A DNA stretch of 64,000 nucleotides, from contig NZ_JAOBTQ010000001.1 of assembly GCF_033366695.1 (NCBI RefSeq), positions 2,108,001-2,172,000 of the forward strand, given 5' to 3'. Every line of letters begins with the position of its first letter. The first letter of the stretch is position 1. Of this stretch, positions 1 through 9,404 are shown in pieces. A model generated the notes under the pieces. The model ran no database searches. It had not been told where the DNA came from and saw nothing but the letters and a program-made list of their open reading frames with translations. This stretch comes from Streptomyces sp. SCL15-4. Its GTDB lineage: Bacteria > Actinomycetota > Actinomycetes > Streptomycetales > Streptomycetaceae. Position numbers and translations under genes: made by a program.

Positions 1-40
1 GCAGCCGTGCCACCGCCGCCGCGCAGCGAAGGGATACGCG

Positions 41-1657
41 ATGAGAGCTGCCGCCCTGTACTCGGCCGCCGGGTCCTTGCTCCTGACCACGCTGGCCGCG
101 GCCCCGGCGGGCGGCACGCCCGGCACCGCGCACGTCCCGGCCGCTCCCGGCGCCGCCGAAGCGCGCGGCACCGCGGTGGCCGTGGCCCGCGCCCGGGCCG
201 CCGGCATCGACTTCGGCCCGTGCCCCGAGGCCGAGGTGCCGGGGACGCCGGCCGGTGTGCGGTGCGGCACCGTGAGCGTCCCGCTGGACTACGCCCACCC
301 GGACGGCACGCAGATCAGGCTGACCGTCAGCCGGGCCCGGGCCACCCAGAAGGACCCGCACAACAGCAAGCGCAAGATCCCACGGCAGGGCTCGCTGGTC
401 TTCAACCCGGGCGGCCCCGGCGCCTCCGGCATGTACTTCCCGCTGATCGGCACGGTGCCGCGGTGGCAGCGGATCGCCGCCGTCTACGACCTGATCGGCT
501 ACGCCCCGCGCGGAGTGGGCCGGTCGGCGCCGCTGTCCTGCGAGGATCCCAAGCGCTTCTTCAAGGCGCCCACCGCGGCGCCCGTGCACCCGTCGGAGGC
601 GTACAAGCGGGAGCGCGTCGCGGAGGCGAAGGCGTACGCACGCGGCTGCGCCCGGCGGTCCGGGAGCCGGCTGCGGTTCTACACCTCGCTGAACAACGCC
701 CGGGACCTGGACGTGCTGCGGGCCGCGCTGGGCGAGGACCGGCTGACCTTCCTGGGCGCCTCGTACGGCACCTACTTCGGCGCGCTGTACGCGGCGATGT
801 TCCCCTCGCACGTGCGCCGCATGGTGCTGGACGCGGCGGTGGACCCGGACCCGCGGAAGGTCTGGTACCGCAGCAACCTGGAGCAGTCGGCGGCGTTCGA
901 GGACCGCTGGGCGGACTTCCGCCAGTGGATCGCCCGGCACGACGACGTGTACCGGCTCGGCACCACGTCCGCGCGGGTGCAGCGCGGCTACGACATCGCG
1001 CGCGAGCGGCTGGCCGGGAAGGCGGCGGGCGGCAAGGTGGGCCCCGGCCAGCTCCAGAACGTGTTCCTGACCGCCGGGTACTACGAGGACTACTGGCCGA
1101 GCCGGGCCGCGGCCCTCTCGGCGTACCTGCGCGGCGACCCCGGGCCGCTGGTGCGGCTGGCCGTACCGGACCCGAAGACGGCCGCCGAGGCGGAGAACTC
1201 CTCGGCGGTGTACACCGCCGTCGAGTGCAACGACGCGCCCTGGCCGACGGACTGGGAGGTGTGGGACCGCGACAACACCCGGCTGGCCCGGGTGGCGCCC
1301 TTCGAGACCTGGGACAACGCCTTCACGAACCTGCCGTGCGCCTACTGGCCGGCGCCCCGCCAGCGGCCGCTGGATGTGCGGACCGGGCCGGGCGAGCTGC
1401 CGCCGGTGCTGATCCTGGCCGCCGAGCGGGATGCCGCGGCGCCGTACCAGGGGGCGCTGGAGACGAACCGGCGGCTGGCCGGGTCGGTGCTGGTGACGGA
1501 GCGGGACGCGGGGACGCACGGGATCGCGGGCGGGCCGAACGCGTGCGTCAACGGGTACCTGGACGCGTATCTGCTTCAGGGCCGGGTCCCGGCGCGGCAC
1601 ACGTCGTGCGCGCCGCGCCGGCCGCCCGCGGCGGTCCGGTCCGCCAAGGGCGCCTAG
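41..1657 (+). CDS. Secreted alpha/beta-hydrolase, tripeptidyl aminopeptidase (Tap/SlpD) family
   Basis: This 538-residue protein begins with a hydrophobic Ala/Leu-rich segment (about residues 1-25) that fits a secretion signal. The body is an alpha/beta-hydrolase. An oxyanion-hole segment NPGGPG is followed by the nucleophile elbow GASYG with Ser241. A candidate acid Asp464 lies in AAERD, and the catalytic His493 lies in GTHGI near the C-terminus. Together with the C-terminal cap this is the arrangement of Streptomyces tripeptidyl aminopeptidases, which remove N-terminal tripeptides outside the cell. The ATG at 41 places the signal segment at the extreme N-terminus. The exact substrate cannot be read from sequence, and other proline-type aminopeptidases share the fold. 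It stands alone and converges on the heme genes. Confidence 0.85.
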   Translation: MRAAALYSAAGSLLLTTLAAAPAGGTPGTAHVPAAPGAAEARGTAVAVARARAAGIDFGPCPEAEVPGTPAGVRCGTVSVPLDYAHPDGTQIRLTVSRARATQKDPHNSKRKIPRQGSLVFNPGGPGASGMYFPLIGTVPRWQRIAAVYDLIGYAPRGVGRSAPLSCEDPKRFFKAPTAAPVHPSEAYKRERVAEAKAYARGCARRSGSRLRFYTSLNNARDLDVLRAALGEDRLTFLGASYGTYFGALYAAMFPSHVRRMVLDAAVDPDPRKVWYRSNLEQSAAFEDRWADFRQWIARHDDVYRLGTTSARVQRGYDIARERLAGKAAGGKVGPGQLQNVFLTAGYYEDYWPSRAAALSAYLRGDPGPLVRLAVPDPKTAAEAENSSAVYTAVECNDAPWPTDWEVWDRDNTRLARVAPFETWDNAFTNLPCAYWPAPRQRPLDVRTGPGELPPVLILAAERDAAAPYQGALETNRRLAGSVLVTERDAGTHGIAGGPNACVNGYLDAYLLQGRVPARHTSCAPRRPPAAVRSAKGA

Positions 1658-1733
1658 GCTCCGGTCCGCCGTCGGGCGGGTGCGGGAGCGTGGTGGACGC
1701 TCGCGCCGTCGCCCGCGGACCCGGCCGGGCGCC

Positions 1734-2465
1734 TTACGCCAGGCCCGCCACCAATTCGCCGATGTCCTTGCGGCGGCCGGTGAAGAACGGGACTTCCTCC
1801 CGGACGTGCATGCGGGCCTCGGAGGCGCGCAGGTGGCGCATGAGGTCGACGATGCGGTACAGCTCGTCGGCCTCGAAGGCGAGGATCCACTCGTAGTCGC
1901 CGAGGGAGAACGAGGCGACCGTGTTGGCGCGCACGTCCGGGTAGCCGCGGGCCATCTTGCCGTGGTCGGCGAGCATCCGGCGGCGGTCCTCGTCGGGCAG
2001 CAGGTACCAGTCGTAGGAGCGCACGAACGGGTAGACGCTGACGTAGTCGCGGGGCGTCTCGTCGGCGAGGAACGCCGGGATGTGCGAGCGGTTGAACTCG
2101 GCCGGGCGGTGCAGCGCCATGTTCGACCAGACCGGCTCCAGCGCGCGGCCGAGCTTCGTGCGGCGGAAGAGGTTGTACGCCTCCTGGAGCTGGTCGCTGG
2201 TCTCGGCGTGCCACCAGATCATGAGGTCGGCGTCGGCGCGCAGACCGGAGACGTCGTAGGTGCCGCGGACCGTGACGTCCTTGGCGGCGAGCTGGTCGAA
2301 CAGCTCCTGGACCTCGTCGGCGTAACCGGCGCGGTCCTCCGGCAGGACGTCCTTCAGCCTGAAGACCGACCAGAGGGTGTAGCGGATGACCTCGTTGAGG
2401 TCCTTGGCCAGCTTGCCCTTGTTCGGGATCCTGCCGGGCTCGGTGGTGGGGGCGTCGTCACTCAT
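1734..2465 (-). CDS. hemQ: Coproheme decarboxylase (HemQ/ChdC, chlorite dismutase-like fold)
   Basis: This 243-residue protein catalyses the last step of the actinobacterial coproporphyrin-dependent heme pathway, the oxidative decarboxylation of coproheme III to heme b. It is full length for the family and carries the characteristic [10 protein letters not shown] start, an internal [12 protein letters not shown] segment and the C-terminal [11 protein letters not shown] region, which holds the likely proximal His. The start is the ATG at 2465; reading further upstream would run into the preceding gene. It begins 5 bp after the stop of the coproporphyrinogen oxidase gene, so the two are almost certainly cotranscribed and translationally coupled. 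This pairing supports the coproporphyrin branch over the protoporphyrin branch. Confidence 0.93.
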   Translation of the reverse strand: MSDDAPTTEPGRIPNKGKLAKDLNEVIRYTLWSVFRLKDVLPEDRAGYADEVQELFDQLAAKDVTVRGTYDVSGLRADADLMIWWHAETSDQLQEAYNLFRRTKLGRALEPVWSNMALHRPAEFNRSHIPAFLADETPRDYVSVYPFVRSYDWYLLPDEDRRRMLADHGKMARGYPDVRANTVASFSLGDYEWILAFEADELYRIVDLMRHLRASEARMHVREEVPFFTGRRKDIGELVAGLA

Positions 2466-2470
2466 GGTCC

Positions 2471-3922
2471 CTATTCTCCCGCTCCGCCGTGCAGGCTCTG
2501 CACCGGGTTGGCGGTCAGCTCCCGCACTCCGCTCCGGTCGCCGCCCAGCTCGTCCACCGCGGCGTACGCGCTCGCGACGCACGCCGGGATGCCGACGCCG
2601 TCGTACTGGGCGCCGCACACCGCGAGCCCCGGGAGCCCGGCGATGTGCTCGCGGACGCGGGCCACGCGCGCGTGGTGCCCGACGGGGTACTGGGGCAGGC
2701 CGTCGGTCCAGCGGGTGACCCGGGTCTCCACCGGCACGGCGGCCAGGCCGACGGCCTCGCGCAGGTCGTGCCGGGAGACCTCCACCAGGTCTTCGTCGTC
2801 CCGGCCGAGGATCTCCGTCTCGCCGTGGCGGCCCACGGAGGTGCGCAGGACCACCGTCTCCGGGTCCTCCTCGGCGATCCAGTCCCACTTGTGGGAGGCG
2901 AAGGTGGACGCCTTGATGGTGCGGCCGTCGACGGGCGGCACGAGGAAGCCGCTGCCCTCGGGCAGGCGCGCGTCGGCGCGCCGGTAGGCGAGGGTGACCA
3001 GGGCCATGGAGGCGTACTCGACGGCGGCCAGCTCGGCGGCGGCTCCCGGGGACTCGGCGCGCAGCAGCCGGGCGGCGGCCGGGGCGGGTACGGCGACGAC
3101 GACCGCGTCGGCGCGCAGCACGCGCTCGCCCGCGGTGATCCGCCAGCCGTCCGGCTCCCGGCGCAGTTCACGGGCGGGCGTGCGGGTGAGGATCTCGCCG
3201 CCGCGGGCGCGCACCGACTCGGCGACCGCGAGCGGCAGCCGCCCGACGCCGCCGGCGATGCCCATGAAGACGGGCCCGGTCCGCTGGTGTGCGGCGGCCT
3301 GCGCCTGGATCTCGCGGACGCCCTCGGTGAGGGAGGCGTGGGCGCGGGCGGCCTGGAAGAGCTGCGGGACGGCCGAGCGCATCGAGATGCGGTAGGCGTC
3401 ACCGGCGTACACGCCGCCGAGCAGGGGTTCGACGAGCCGGTCGACGACCTCGCGGCCGAGGCGGGCCGCCACGTACTCGCCGACGGCCACGTCGTCGCCG
3501 GTCTCGGTGCGGGGCAGGTCGGCGTCGCGTTCGATGCGGGCCAGGCCCTCGTCGGAGAGGACGCCGGAGAGCGCGGCGGCGGTGCCGGGCACGCCCATGA
3601 CGTGGCCCTTGGGCATGGGCCGCAGGGCACCCCGGGTCCAGATGGAGGCGGTCGCGGTGGCCGGCGGCCGGAGCGCCTCGCCGAGGCCCGCCTCGCGCGC
3701 GAGGGTCACCGCCTCGGGGCGGCGGGCCAGCATGGACTCGGCGCCGAGGTCGACCCGGACGCCGGCGATCTCGCCGGGCAGCAGCTTGCCGCCGACGCGG
3801 TCGCCGGCCTCCAGCACGGTCACGCGCGCGCCGCGCTCCAGCAGGCGGTGCGCGGCGGCCAGCCCGGCGATGCCGGCCCCGATGACGACGACGTGCCCCA
3901 GGCCCCTACCCGTTGTGCTCAT
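2471..3922 (-). CDS. cgoX: Coproporphyrinogen III oxidase (HemG/HemY-type flavoprotein, CgoX)
   Basis: This 483-residue FAD enzyme has the Rossmann dinucleotide motif [12 protein letters not shown] near residue 12 and the second FAD signature [10 protein letters not shown] soon after. The C-terminal [17 protein letters not shown] segment closes the FAD site, as in HemY proteins. The family oxidises coproporphyrinogen III to coproporphyrin III (historically annotated as protoporphyrinogen oxidase). In an organism with HemQ directly downstream the copro substrate is the more likely one. The ATG at 3922 puts the FAD motif close to the N-terminus. It is first in a two-gene operon with hemQ and divergent from the flavoprotein at 4218. 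The roughly 295 bp between them should hold both promoters, but I could not define either. Confidence 0.92.
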   Translation of the reverse strand: MSTTGRGLGHVVVIGAGIAGLAAAHRLLERGARVTVLEAGDRVGGKLLPGEIAGVRVDLGAESMLARRPEAVTLAREAGLGEALRPPATATASIWTRGALRPMPKGHVMGVPGTAAALSGVLSDEGLARIERDADLPRTETGDDVAVGEYVAARLGREVVDRLVEPLLGGVYAGDAYRISMRSAVPQLFQAARAHASLTEGVREIQAQAAAHQRTGPVFMGIAGGVGRLPLAVAESVRARGGEILTRTPARELRREPDGWRITAGERVLRADAVVVAVPAPAAARLLRAESPGAAAELAAVEYASMALVTLAYRRADARLPEGSGFLVPPVDGRTIKASTFASHKWDWIAEEDPETVVLRTSVGRHGETEILGRDDEDLVEVSRHDLREAVGLAAVPVETRVTRWTDGLPQYPVGHHARVARVREHIAGLPGLAVCGAQYDGVGIPACVASAYAAVDELGGDRSGVRELTANPVQSLHGGAGE

Positions 3923-4217
3923 GTCCCCCACTCTCTCAGACCCCGCCGACACCGCCCGCGGGGCCCGGTGCCCGGCGCCCGGCCGGGCCGTGACCGCCTC
4001 GGGACCGGCTCCGCCGAACGTTCCCGCGCGTCCCGCCGTCGCCGCCTGCGCGCACTCCGCGCGCCGCGCGCCGTCCCCGGGCTCCGGCCGGGGTCTTGCC
4101 GGCCGCCTCGCCGCGCGCGCGGCCCGCTGCCGTCGGCCCGTCCGGCGCCGGAGTGCGGTGAGCGGCCCGCGGGGGGCGGGCGGGATGGCGCAGGGGGGCG
4201 GCCCGTAGCGTGTTCCC

Positions 4218-5603
4218 ATGAGCATCGGCGGCGGCAGGGAACGGCTGGTCGTGATCGGGGGCGACGCCGCGGGCATGTCCGCGGCGTCGCAGGCGCGGCG
4301 GCTGCGGGGGCCCGGGGAGCTGGAGATCGTGGCGTTCGAGCGCGGCCACTTCACCTCCTTCTCGGCGTGCGGCATCCCCTACTGGGTGGGCGGCCAGGTC
4401 CCGGACCGGGACCGGCTGATCGCGCGGACGGCGCAGGAGCACCGCGCGCGGGACATCGATCTGCGGATGCGCACGGAGGTCACGGAGATCGACGTGGCCG
4501 GGCGGCGGGTGCGCGCGCGGGACGTCGATTCCGGCGCCGAGTCCTGGACCTCGTACGACAAGCTGGTCATCGCCACCGGTGCCCGGCCGGTCCGCCCGGA
4601 CCTGCCCGGTGCGGACGCCCCCGGGGTGCACGGCGTGCAGACGCTCGACGACGGCCAGGCCCTGCTGGACACCCTGGAGCGCACCCGTGGCCGCAGGGCC
4701 GTGGTCGTGGGCGCCGGGTACATCGGTGTCGAGATGGCCGAGGCGCTGATCAACCGGGGCTTCGAGGTGACGGTCGTCAACCGGGGCCGGGAGCCGATGT
4801 CGACGCTGGACCCGGACATGGGCCGGCTGGTGCACCGGGCCATGGAGGGCCTCGGCATCACCATGGTCGACGACGCCGAGGTGACCGGGATGCTCACCGA
4901 TGAGGGAGGCCGGGTGCGGGCGGTGGCCACGCGGGACGCCGAGTTCCCGGCGGACGTGGTGGTCCTGGGCATCGGCGTCCGCCCGGAGACGTCCCTCGCC
5001 CGGGCCGCCGGACTGCCGCTCGGCGCCCACGGCGGACTGCTCACCGATCCGGCGATGCGGGTGCGCGGGCAGGAGGACATCTGGGCGGGCGGCGACTGCG
5101 TGGAGGTGCTGAACCTGGTCTCCGGGCAGGAGCAGTACGTGCCGCTCGGCACCCACGCCAACAAGCACGGCCAGGTCATCGGCACCAACGCGGGCGGCGG
5201 CCACGCCACCTTCCCCGGTGTCGTCGGCACGGCGGTGAGCAAGGTGTGCGACCTGGAGATCGCCCGCACCGGCCTGCGGGAGAAGGACGCCCGGCGGGCG
5301 GGGCTGCGGTTCGAGACGGTCACCATCGAGTCGACCAGCCGCGCCGGCTACTACCCGGGAGCCGCGCCCATGACGGTGAAGATGCTCGCCGAGACCCGCA
5401 CGGGACGGCTGCTGGGCGTGCAGATCGTGGGCCGGGAGGGGGCGGCGAAGCGGGTGGACATCGCGGCGGTGGCGCTCACCGCGCGGATGACGGTGGAGCA
5501 GATGACGGCCCTGGACCTGGGCTACGCGCCGCCGTTCTCACCGGTGTGGGACCCGGTGCTGGTGGCCGCGCGCAAGGCCGCGTCGAAGGTGCGGTCGGGC
5601 TGA
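4218..5603 (+). CDS. FAD-dependent pyridine nucleotide-disulfide oxidoreductase, CoA-disulfide reductase-like
   Basis: This 461-residue protein has an N-terminal FAD-binding motif (VVIGGDAAGMSAA), a central NAD(P)-binding motif (VVVGAGYIGVEMAE) and a C-terminal dimerisation domain. After the first strand comes SFSACGIPYW with Cys51. That is the position of the single active-site cysteine of CoA-disulfide reductases and NADH oxidases/peroxidases, as opposed to the CxxxxC pair of glutathione reductases. It therefore probably reduces a small disulfide, persulfide or oxygen species using NAD(P)H. The physiological substrate is unknown. The ATG at 4218 leaves a short tail before the FAD motif. It is followed after about 50 bp by the rhomboid gene in the same direction. 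Confidence 0.85.
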   Translation: MSIGGGRERLVVIGGDAAGMSAASQARRLRGPGELEIVAFERGHFTSFSACGIPYWVGGQVPDRDRLIARTAQEHRARDIDLRMRTEVTEIDVAGRRVRARDVDSGAESWTSYDKLVIATGARPVRPDLPGADAPGVHGVQTLDDGQALLDTLERTRGRRAVVVGAGYIGVEMAEALINRGFEVTVVNRGREPMSTLDPDMGRLVHRAMEGLGITMVDDAEVTGMLTDEGGRVRAVATRDAEFPADVVVLGIGVRPETSLARAAGLPLGAHGGLLTDPAMRVRGQEDIWAGGDCVEVLNLVSGQEQYVPLGTHANKHGQVIGTNAGGGHATFPGVVGTAVSKVCDLEIARTGLREKDARRAGLRFETVTIESTSRAGYYPGAAPMTVKMLAETRTGRLLGVQIVGREGAAKRVDIAAVALTARMTVEQMTALDLGYAPPFSPVWDPVLVAARKAASKVRSG

Positions 5604-5654
5604 CCCACGGCGGGCGCGCTGATAGGCGGGCGCGATCGCGGGCACTACTGGTGT

Positions 5655-6479
5655 GTGGTCATCCCCGTCCATGACGTGAACCCGGTGCGCCGCACCCCTT
5701 GGGTGACGTACGCGCTCATCGCCGCCAACGTGCTGGTGTTCGTCACCACGCCCGGCATGGCCAGGTCCGTGACCGGCGGCACGGATCTGGCGCAGCTGTG
5801 CGATCTGCATGCCTTCCTGGACCACTACGCGGCGGTCCCCCGGGAGCTGATCCACGACCGGCTGCCCCGGCTGGTGCCGACCGGGGAGGTCGGCGTGGGC
5901 CCGCACGGTCCGGGCTGTGTCGTGGCGCCGCCGGGTTACGACAAGTCGCCGCCGCTGTCGGTGTTCACGGCGATGTTCCTGCACGGCGGCTGGCCGCACC
6001 TGCTGGGGAACATGCTGTTCCTGCTGATCTTCGGCAACAACGTCGAGGACCGGATGGGCCACATCCGCTTCTTCCTCTTCTACGTGGTGTGCGGCTACGC
6101 GGCCGGCTACGGCTTCGCACTGCTCAACGCCACCTCCGCCGACCCGCTGATCGGCGCGTCCGGCGCGATCGCCGGGGTGCTCGGCGCCTATCTGGTGCTG
6201 TATCCGAGGGCCAGGGTGTGGGTGCTGGTGCCGTTCCTGGTGTTCCTGCCGCTGCGGCTGCCCGCCTGGCTGGTGCTCGGGTTCTGGTTCGCGCTCCAGG
6301 CGGTGTACTCCGCCGGGCACGGGGTGTCCGGCGCGGGCACGGTGGCGTACATGGCGCATGTGGTCGGCTTCGTGGCGGGCATGCTGCTCGCCTGGCCGCT
6401 CAAGCCCGGTACGCCGCCCCCGCCGGAGCCGCCCGGCCTGCTCTTCGGCAGGCGCGCGCGGCCCCGCACCACCTGGTGA
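5655..6479 (+). CDS. Rhomboid-family intramembrane serine protease
   Basis: This 274-residue polytopic membrane protein has the catalytic dyad of bacterial rhomboids: Ser169 in GASGAIAG and His235 in AHVVGF, on separate transmembrane helices. The HGGWPHLLGNM loop (about residues 110-120) supplies the conserved His/Asn of the oxyanion hole. A large insertion between helix 1 and that loop (about residues 40-100, with C49 and C88) is probably extracytoplasmic. Rhomboids cut single-pass membrane proteins within or near the bilayer. The substrate here is unknown. The chosen start is the GTG at 5655, just before the first helix. It ends one base before the convergent hemE stop at 6481. Confidence 0.9.
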   Translation: MVIPVHDVNPVRRTPWVTYALIAANVLVFVTTPGMARSVTGGTDLAQLCDLHAFLDHYAAVPRELIHDRLPRLVPTGEVGVGPHGPGCVVAPPGYDKSPPLSVFTAMFLHGGWPHLLGNMLFLLIFGNNVEDRMGHIRFFLFYVVCGYAAGYGFALLNATSADPLIGASGAIAGVLGAYLVLYPRARVWVLVPFLVFLPLRLPAWLVLGFWFALQAVYSAGHGVSGAGTVAYMAHVVGFVAGMLLAWPLKPGTPPPPEPPGLLFGRRARPRTTW

Positions 6480-6480
6480 G

Positions 6481-7548
6481 TCAGCGCGCGGTCGCGGTGT
6501 GGACGTACTCCACGAGCCGGGTCAGCGCGTCCGGGTCGGTGTTCGGCATGACGCCGTGACCGAGGTTGAAGACGTGCCCCTCCAGGCCGGCGGCGGCGTC
6601 CAGCACCTCGCGGGCCTTGGCCTCGACGGTGTCCTTGTCGGTGAACAGCACGGTCGGGTCCAGGTTGCCCTGGAGCGCCTTGCCGGGGCCGATGCGGCGG
6701 GCGGCCTCGTCCAGCGGGACGCGCCAGTCGACGCCGACGACGTCCGCGCCGGCCTCCCCGAGGAGCTTCAGCAGCTCGCCGGTGCCGACGCCGAAGTGGA
6801 TGCGCGGCACGCCGTACCCGGCGACCGCGTCGAAGACCTTCGCGGAGGCCGGCATGACCGAGCGCCGGTAGTCCGCGGGGGCCAGCGCGCCGGCCCAGGA
6901 GTCGAAGAGCTGGACGGCGCTCGCGCCGGCCTCGATCTGCACCTTCAGGAAGGCGGCCGTGATGTCGGCGAGCCGGTCCAGCAGGTCGGCCCACAGCTCG
7001 GGGTCGCCGTACATCATCGCCTTGGCGTTCTCGTACGTGCGCGAGGGACCGCCCTCGACCAGGTAGCTCGCGAGGGTGAACGGCGCGCCGGCGAAGCCGA
7101 TCAGCGGGGTGGCGCCCAGCTCGCGGGTGAGCAGGCCGATGGCCTCGGTGACGTACGACACGTCCTCGGGGCCGAGGTCGCGCAGCCGGGCCAGGTCGGC
7201 GCGGGTGCGGATGGGCTGCTCGACGACCGGGCCGACGCCGGGCTTGATGTCCAGGTCGATGCCGATGGCCTTCAGCGGGACGACGATGTCGCTGAAGAAG
7301 ATCGCCGCGTCCACGTCGTGCCGGCGCACCGGCTGGAGCGTGATCTCGGTGACCAGTTCGGGCCGCATGCAGGACTCCAGCATGGGGACGCCCTCGCGCA
7401 CCTTGCGGTATTCGGGCAGGGAGCGGCCGGCCTGGCGCATGAACCACACGGGGGTGTGCGGCACGGGTTCGCGCCGGCACGCCTTGAGGAACGCGCTGTC
7501 GTACGTGGCTGCGGGCCCCTGGCCCGTGGAGGTGTCGTTCGCGGTCAC
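6481..7548 (-). CDS. hemE: Uroporphyrinogen decarboxylase
   Basis: HemE removes the four acetate carboxyl groups of uroporphyrinogen III to give coproporphyrinogen III, the step before CgoX. The 355-residue product has the invariant N-terminal signature [16 protein letters not shown] and the second signature [18 protein letters not shown]. The conserved YFSDI-like segment, read here as IFFSDIVVP, precedes the substrate pocket. I chose the GTG at 7548 because it begins the conserved region after a short tail. An in-frame ATG at 7569 would add seven residues and is the alternative. It is separated from cgoX-hemQ by two genes on the opposite strand and is divergent from the DUF3000 gene, with an 86-bp gap. 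Confidence 0.93.
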   Translation of the reverse strand: MTANDTSTGQGPAATYDSAFLKACRREPVPHTPVWFMRQAGRSLPEYRKVREGVPMLESCMRPELVTEITLQPVRRHDVDAAIFFSDIVVPLKAIGIDLDIKPGVGPVVEQPIRTRADLARLRDLGPEDVSYVTEAIGLLTRELGATPLIGFAGAPFTLASYLVEGGPSRTYENAKAMMYGDPELWADLLDRLADITAAFLKVQIEAGASAVQLFDSWAGALAPADYRRSVMPASAKVFDAVAGYGVPRIHFGVGTGELLKLLGEAGADVVGVDWRVPLDEAARRIGPGKALQGNLDPTVLFTDKDTVEAKAREVLDAAAGLEGHVFNLGHGVMPNTDPDALTRLVEYVHTATAR

Positions 7549-7634
7549 GGGGCAAGTCTCGCATGACACCGGTGACCGGCGGCGCGGGGTGTCTTGCCCT
7601 GCACGAAGCCCCGCTTCCCCTTACTCTTCCCCGC

Positions 7635-8306
7635 ATGGCTGCGGCTCAGGGACGACTGTCGGACGACGCTGACGGAATGGACGACGCGGAGGACACCGCT
7701 CAGACGCGGGGGGGCGGCGGGCTGCCGCCGGCGTTCCGGGCGGCGGTCGACGCGCTGCGTGCGGCGCGGCCGCGGCCGCAGGTCGAGGTGGAGCCGACGC
7801 CCGCCCCGCAGCGGCTCGCCCCGTTCGCGTACGCGCTGGAGGCGGTGGTGGTCGACGGCGAGCAGGAGCTGGCCGACGGGCGGCTGGTGCTGCTGCACGA
7901 CCCGGACGGGCACGAGGCGTGGCGGGGCACGTTCCGGCTGGTGACACTGGTGCGGGCGGAGCTGGAGCCGGAGATGGCGGCCGATCCGCTGCTGCCGGAG
8001 GTGTGCTGGTCGTGGCTGACCGGGGCGCTCCAGGCGCGCGGGCTGGCCTGCGGCGAGCCGAGCGGCACGATCACGCGCGCGGGCTCGCACTACTTCGGCG
8101 GGCTGGCGGAGCGGCCCGCCGCCTCGCAGATCGAGATCCGCGCCTCCTGGACGCCGCGCGAGGGCCTGGGCGGGGTGCCGGACACGGCCGCCCATCTGAT
8201 CTCCTGGTGCGATCTGCTGGCGCAGGTCGCGGGACTGCCGCCGGCCGGCCCCGGGGACGCGTCGGTGGTGACCCTGCCGCAGCGCAGGGGTCCGCAGTCG
8301 CGGTAA
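7635..8306 (+). CDS. DUF3000-family conserved actinobacterial protein
   Basis: This 223-residue soluble protein has no signal peptide or membrane segment. After a charged, low-complexity N-terminus come the blocks LPPAFRAAVDALRAA, RLAPFAYALEA, WRGTFRLVTLVRAELEPEMAADPLLPEVCWSW (given here as landmarks) and ASWTP. I associate these with the uncharacterised DUF3000 family, which in streptomycetes sits between hemE and whiI. No catalytic motif is evident. The ATG at 7635 is preferred over an upstream in-frame ATG at 7563, which would overlap the hemE promoter region and add residues that do not look like the family. The function is unknown. Confidence 0.8.
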   Translation: MAAAQGRLSDDADGMDDAEDTAQTRGGGGLPPAFRAAVDALRAARPRPQVEVEPTPAPQRLAPFAYALEAVVVDGEQELADGRLVLLHDPDGHEAWRGTFRLVTLVRAELEPEMAADPLLPEVCWSWLTGALQARGLACGEPSGTITRAGSHYFGGLAERPAASQIEIRASWTPREGLGGVPDTAAHLISWCDLLAQVAGLPPAGPGDASVVTLPQRRGPQSR

Positions 8307-8495
8307 GGCGGCGTCGCGGCCGGGGGCCATGGTTCCGGTGAGGGGTCGTCGCGAAACGCCGTATTGACCATCTCTTTGTCGATACGGCCACTTTCCGTAC
8401 TCGAATCGCACTCGCTCGGACCGACTCGATCTTCGGATGATCGATCGTGTGTCCGAATTGCACAGATTGTTACTCACTAGATCGTGATCACTCCC

Positions 8496-8523
8496 TAAAG
8501 GCGGACGAGTTTGCTGCCGAAGA
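8496..8523 (+). promoter_or_regulatory. Candidate sigma-WhiG promoter of whiI
   Basis: A TAAA box (8496-8499) and a GCCGAAGA box (8516-8523) are separated by 16 bp. The established sigma-WhiG consensus in Streptomyces is TAAA, 15-16 bp, GCCGATAA, so the -10 matches 6 of 8 positions with ideal spacing. It lies about 75 bp upstream of the whiI start. In S. coelicolor whiI is a direct WhiG target. The 294 bp before whiI hold no gene and are visibly AT-richer than the surroundings. Confidence 0.7.
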
Positions 8524-8600
8524 CGACTGTGACCTTGAAAGCACGGTTCGTCCCGGCTTCCTCCCCACAAGCCGGCCCCGTCCCCCACCCAGGAGGCCTG

Positions 8601-9257
8601 GTGTCCGTTCTCCTTGAGCAACCCGCAAGCCTGGTCGCCTACCGCCCGAACAAGCCGACCGCCATGGTGGTCGTGGCCGACCCGCGCGTCCGCTCCACCG
8701 TCACCCGCCACCTGTGGGCGCTCGGAGTGCGCGATGTCATCGAAGCCTCGTCCATCGCGGAGGCTCGTCCCCGCATCGGCAACCCCCGCGACATCTGCGT
8801 CGCCGACGTCCACCTCCCCGACGGCTCCGGCCTCACCCTGCTGTCCGAGACCCGGGCCGCGGGCTGGCCCAACGGACTGGCGCTCTCCGCCGCCGACGAC
8901 ATCGGCGCGGTCCGCAACGCGCTGGCCGGCGGCGTCAAGGGCTACGTCGTCACCGGCACCCGCACCAACATCGGACTCCCCGCCCGCCCCGGCGCCGCTC
9001 CCCTCGGCGCCGCCCGTATGCACCGCCGCCCCCCGGGTGCCCCGAGCCACCCGGGCGGCTACCGAGAGCTGTCCGGACGCGAGGTCGAGGTGCTGCGGCT
9101 GGTCGCGGAGGGCCAGTCGAACAAGGCGATCGGCGTGTCCATGGGCCTGTCCGCCCTCACCGTCAAGAGCCACCTCGCCCGCATCGCCCGCAAGCTGGGC
9201 ACCGGGGACAGGGCCGGCATGGTGGCCGTCGCCCTGCGCACCGGCATCATCCACTGA
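8601..9257 (+). CDS. whiI: Atypical LuxR/NarL-type response regulator, WhiI orthologue
   Basis: This 218-residue regulator has a receiver domain (about 20-120) and a C-terminal LuxR-type helix-turn-helix (about 156-212, with the ELSGREVEVLRLVAEG and LTVKSHLARIARKL blocks). The receiver keeps one acidic-pocket residue (Asp27) and the phosphoryl-acceptor position Asp69. It has only one pocket acid where typical receivers have two. The invariant Lys after the fifth strand is replaced: the segment reads GVKGYVVTG. This matches WhiI, which is required for septation of aerial hyphae into spores and is thought to act without conventional phosphorylation. The GTG at 8601 follows AGGAGG at 8591-8596, which decides the start. 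A WhiG-type promoter lies upstream. Confidence 0.9.
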   Translation: MSVLLEQPASLVAYRPNKPTAMVVVADPRVRSTVTRHLWALGVRDVIEASSIAEARPRIGNPRDICVADVHLPDGSGLTLLSETRAAGWPNGLALSAADDIGAVRNALAGGVKGYVVTGTRTNIGLPARPGAAPLGAARMHRRPPGAPSHPGGYRELSGREVEVLRLVAEGQSNKAIGVSMGLSALTVKSHLARIARKLGTGDRAGMVAVALRTGIIH

Positions 9258-9404
9258 GCCCACCCGGTGCCCCCTTCGGCGCAACCCCGCCTCCCCTCCG
9301 GCCCACCGGACCCGCCCCGGCTCTGACCGGTTTACGCCCCTGCCAGGCCCGTCGACGGAACGTTCCGTCGACGGGCCCCGTGCGCACACGGATACCCTTG
9401 ACAG

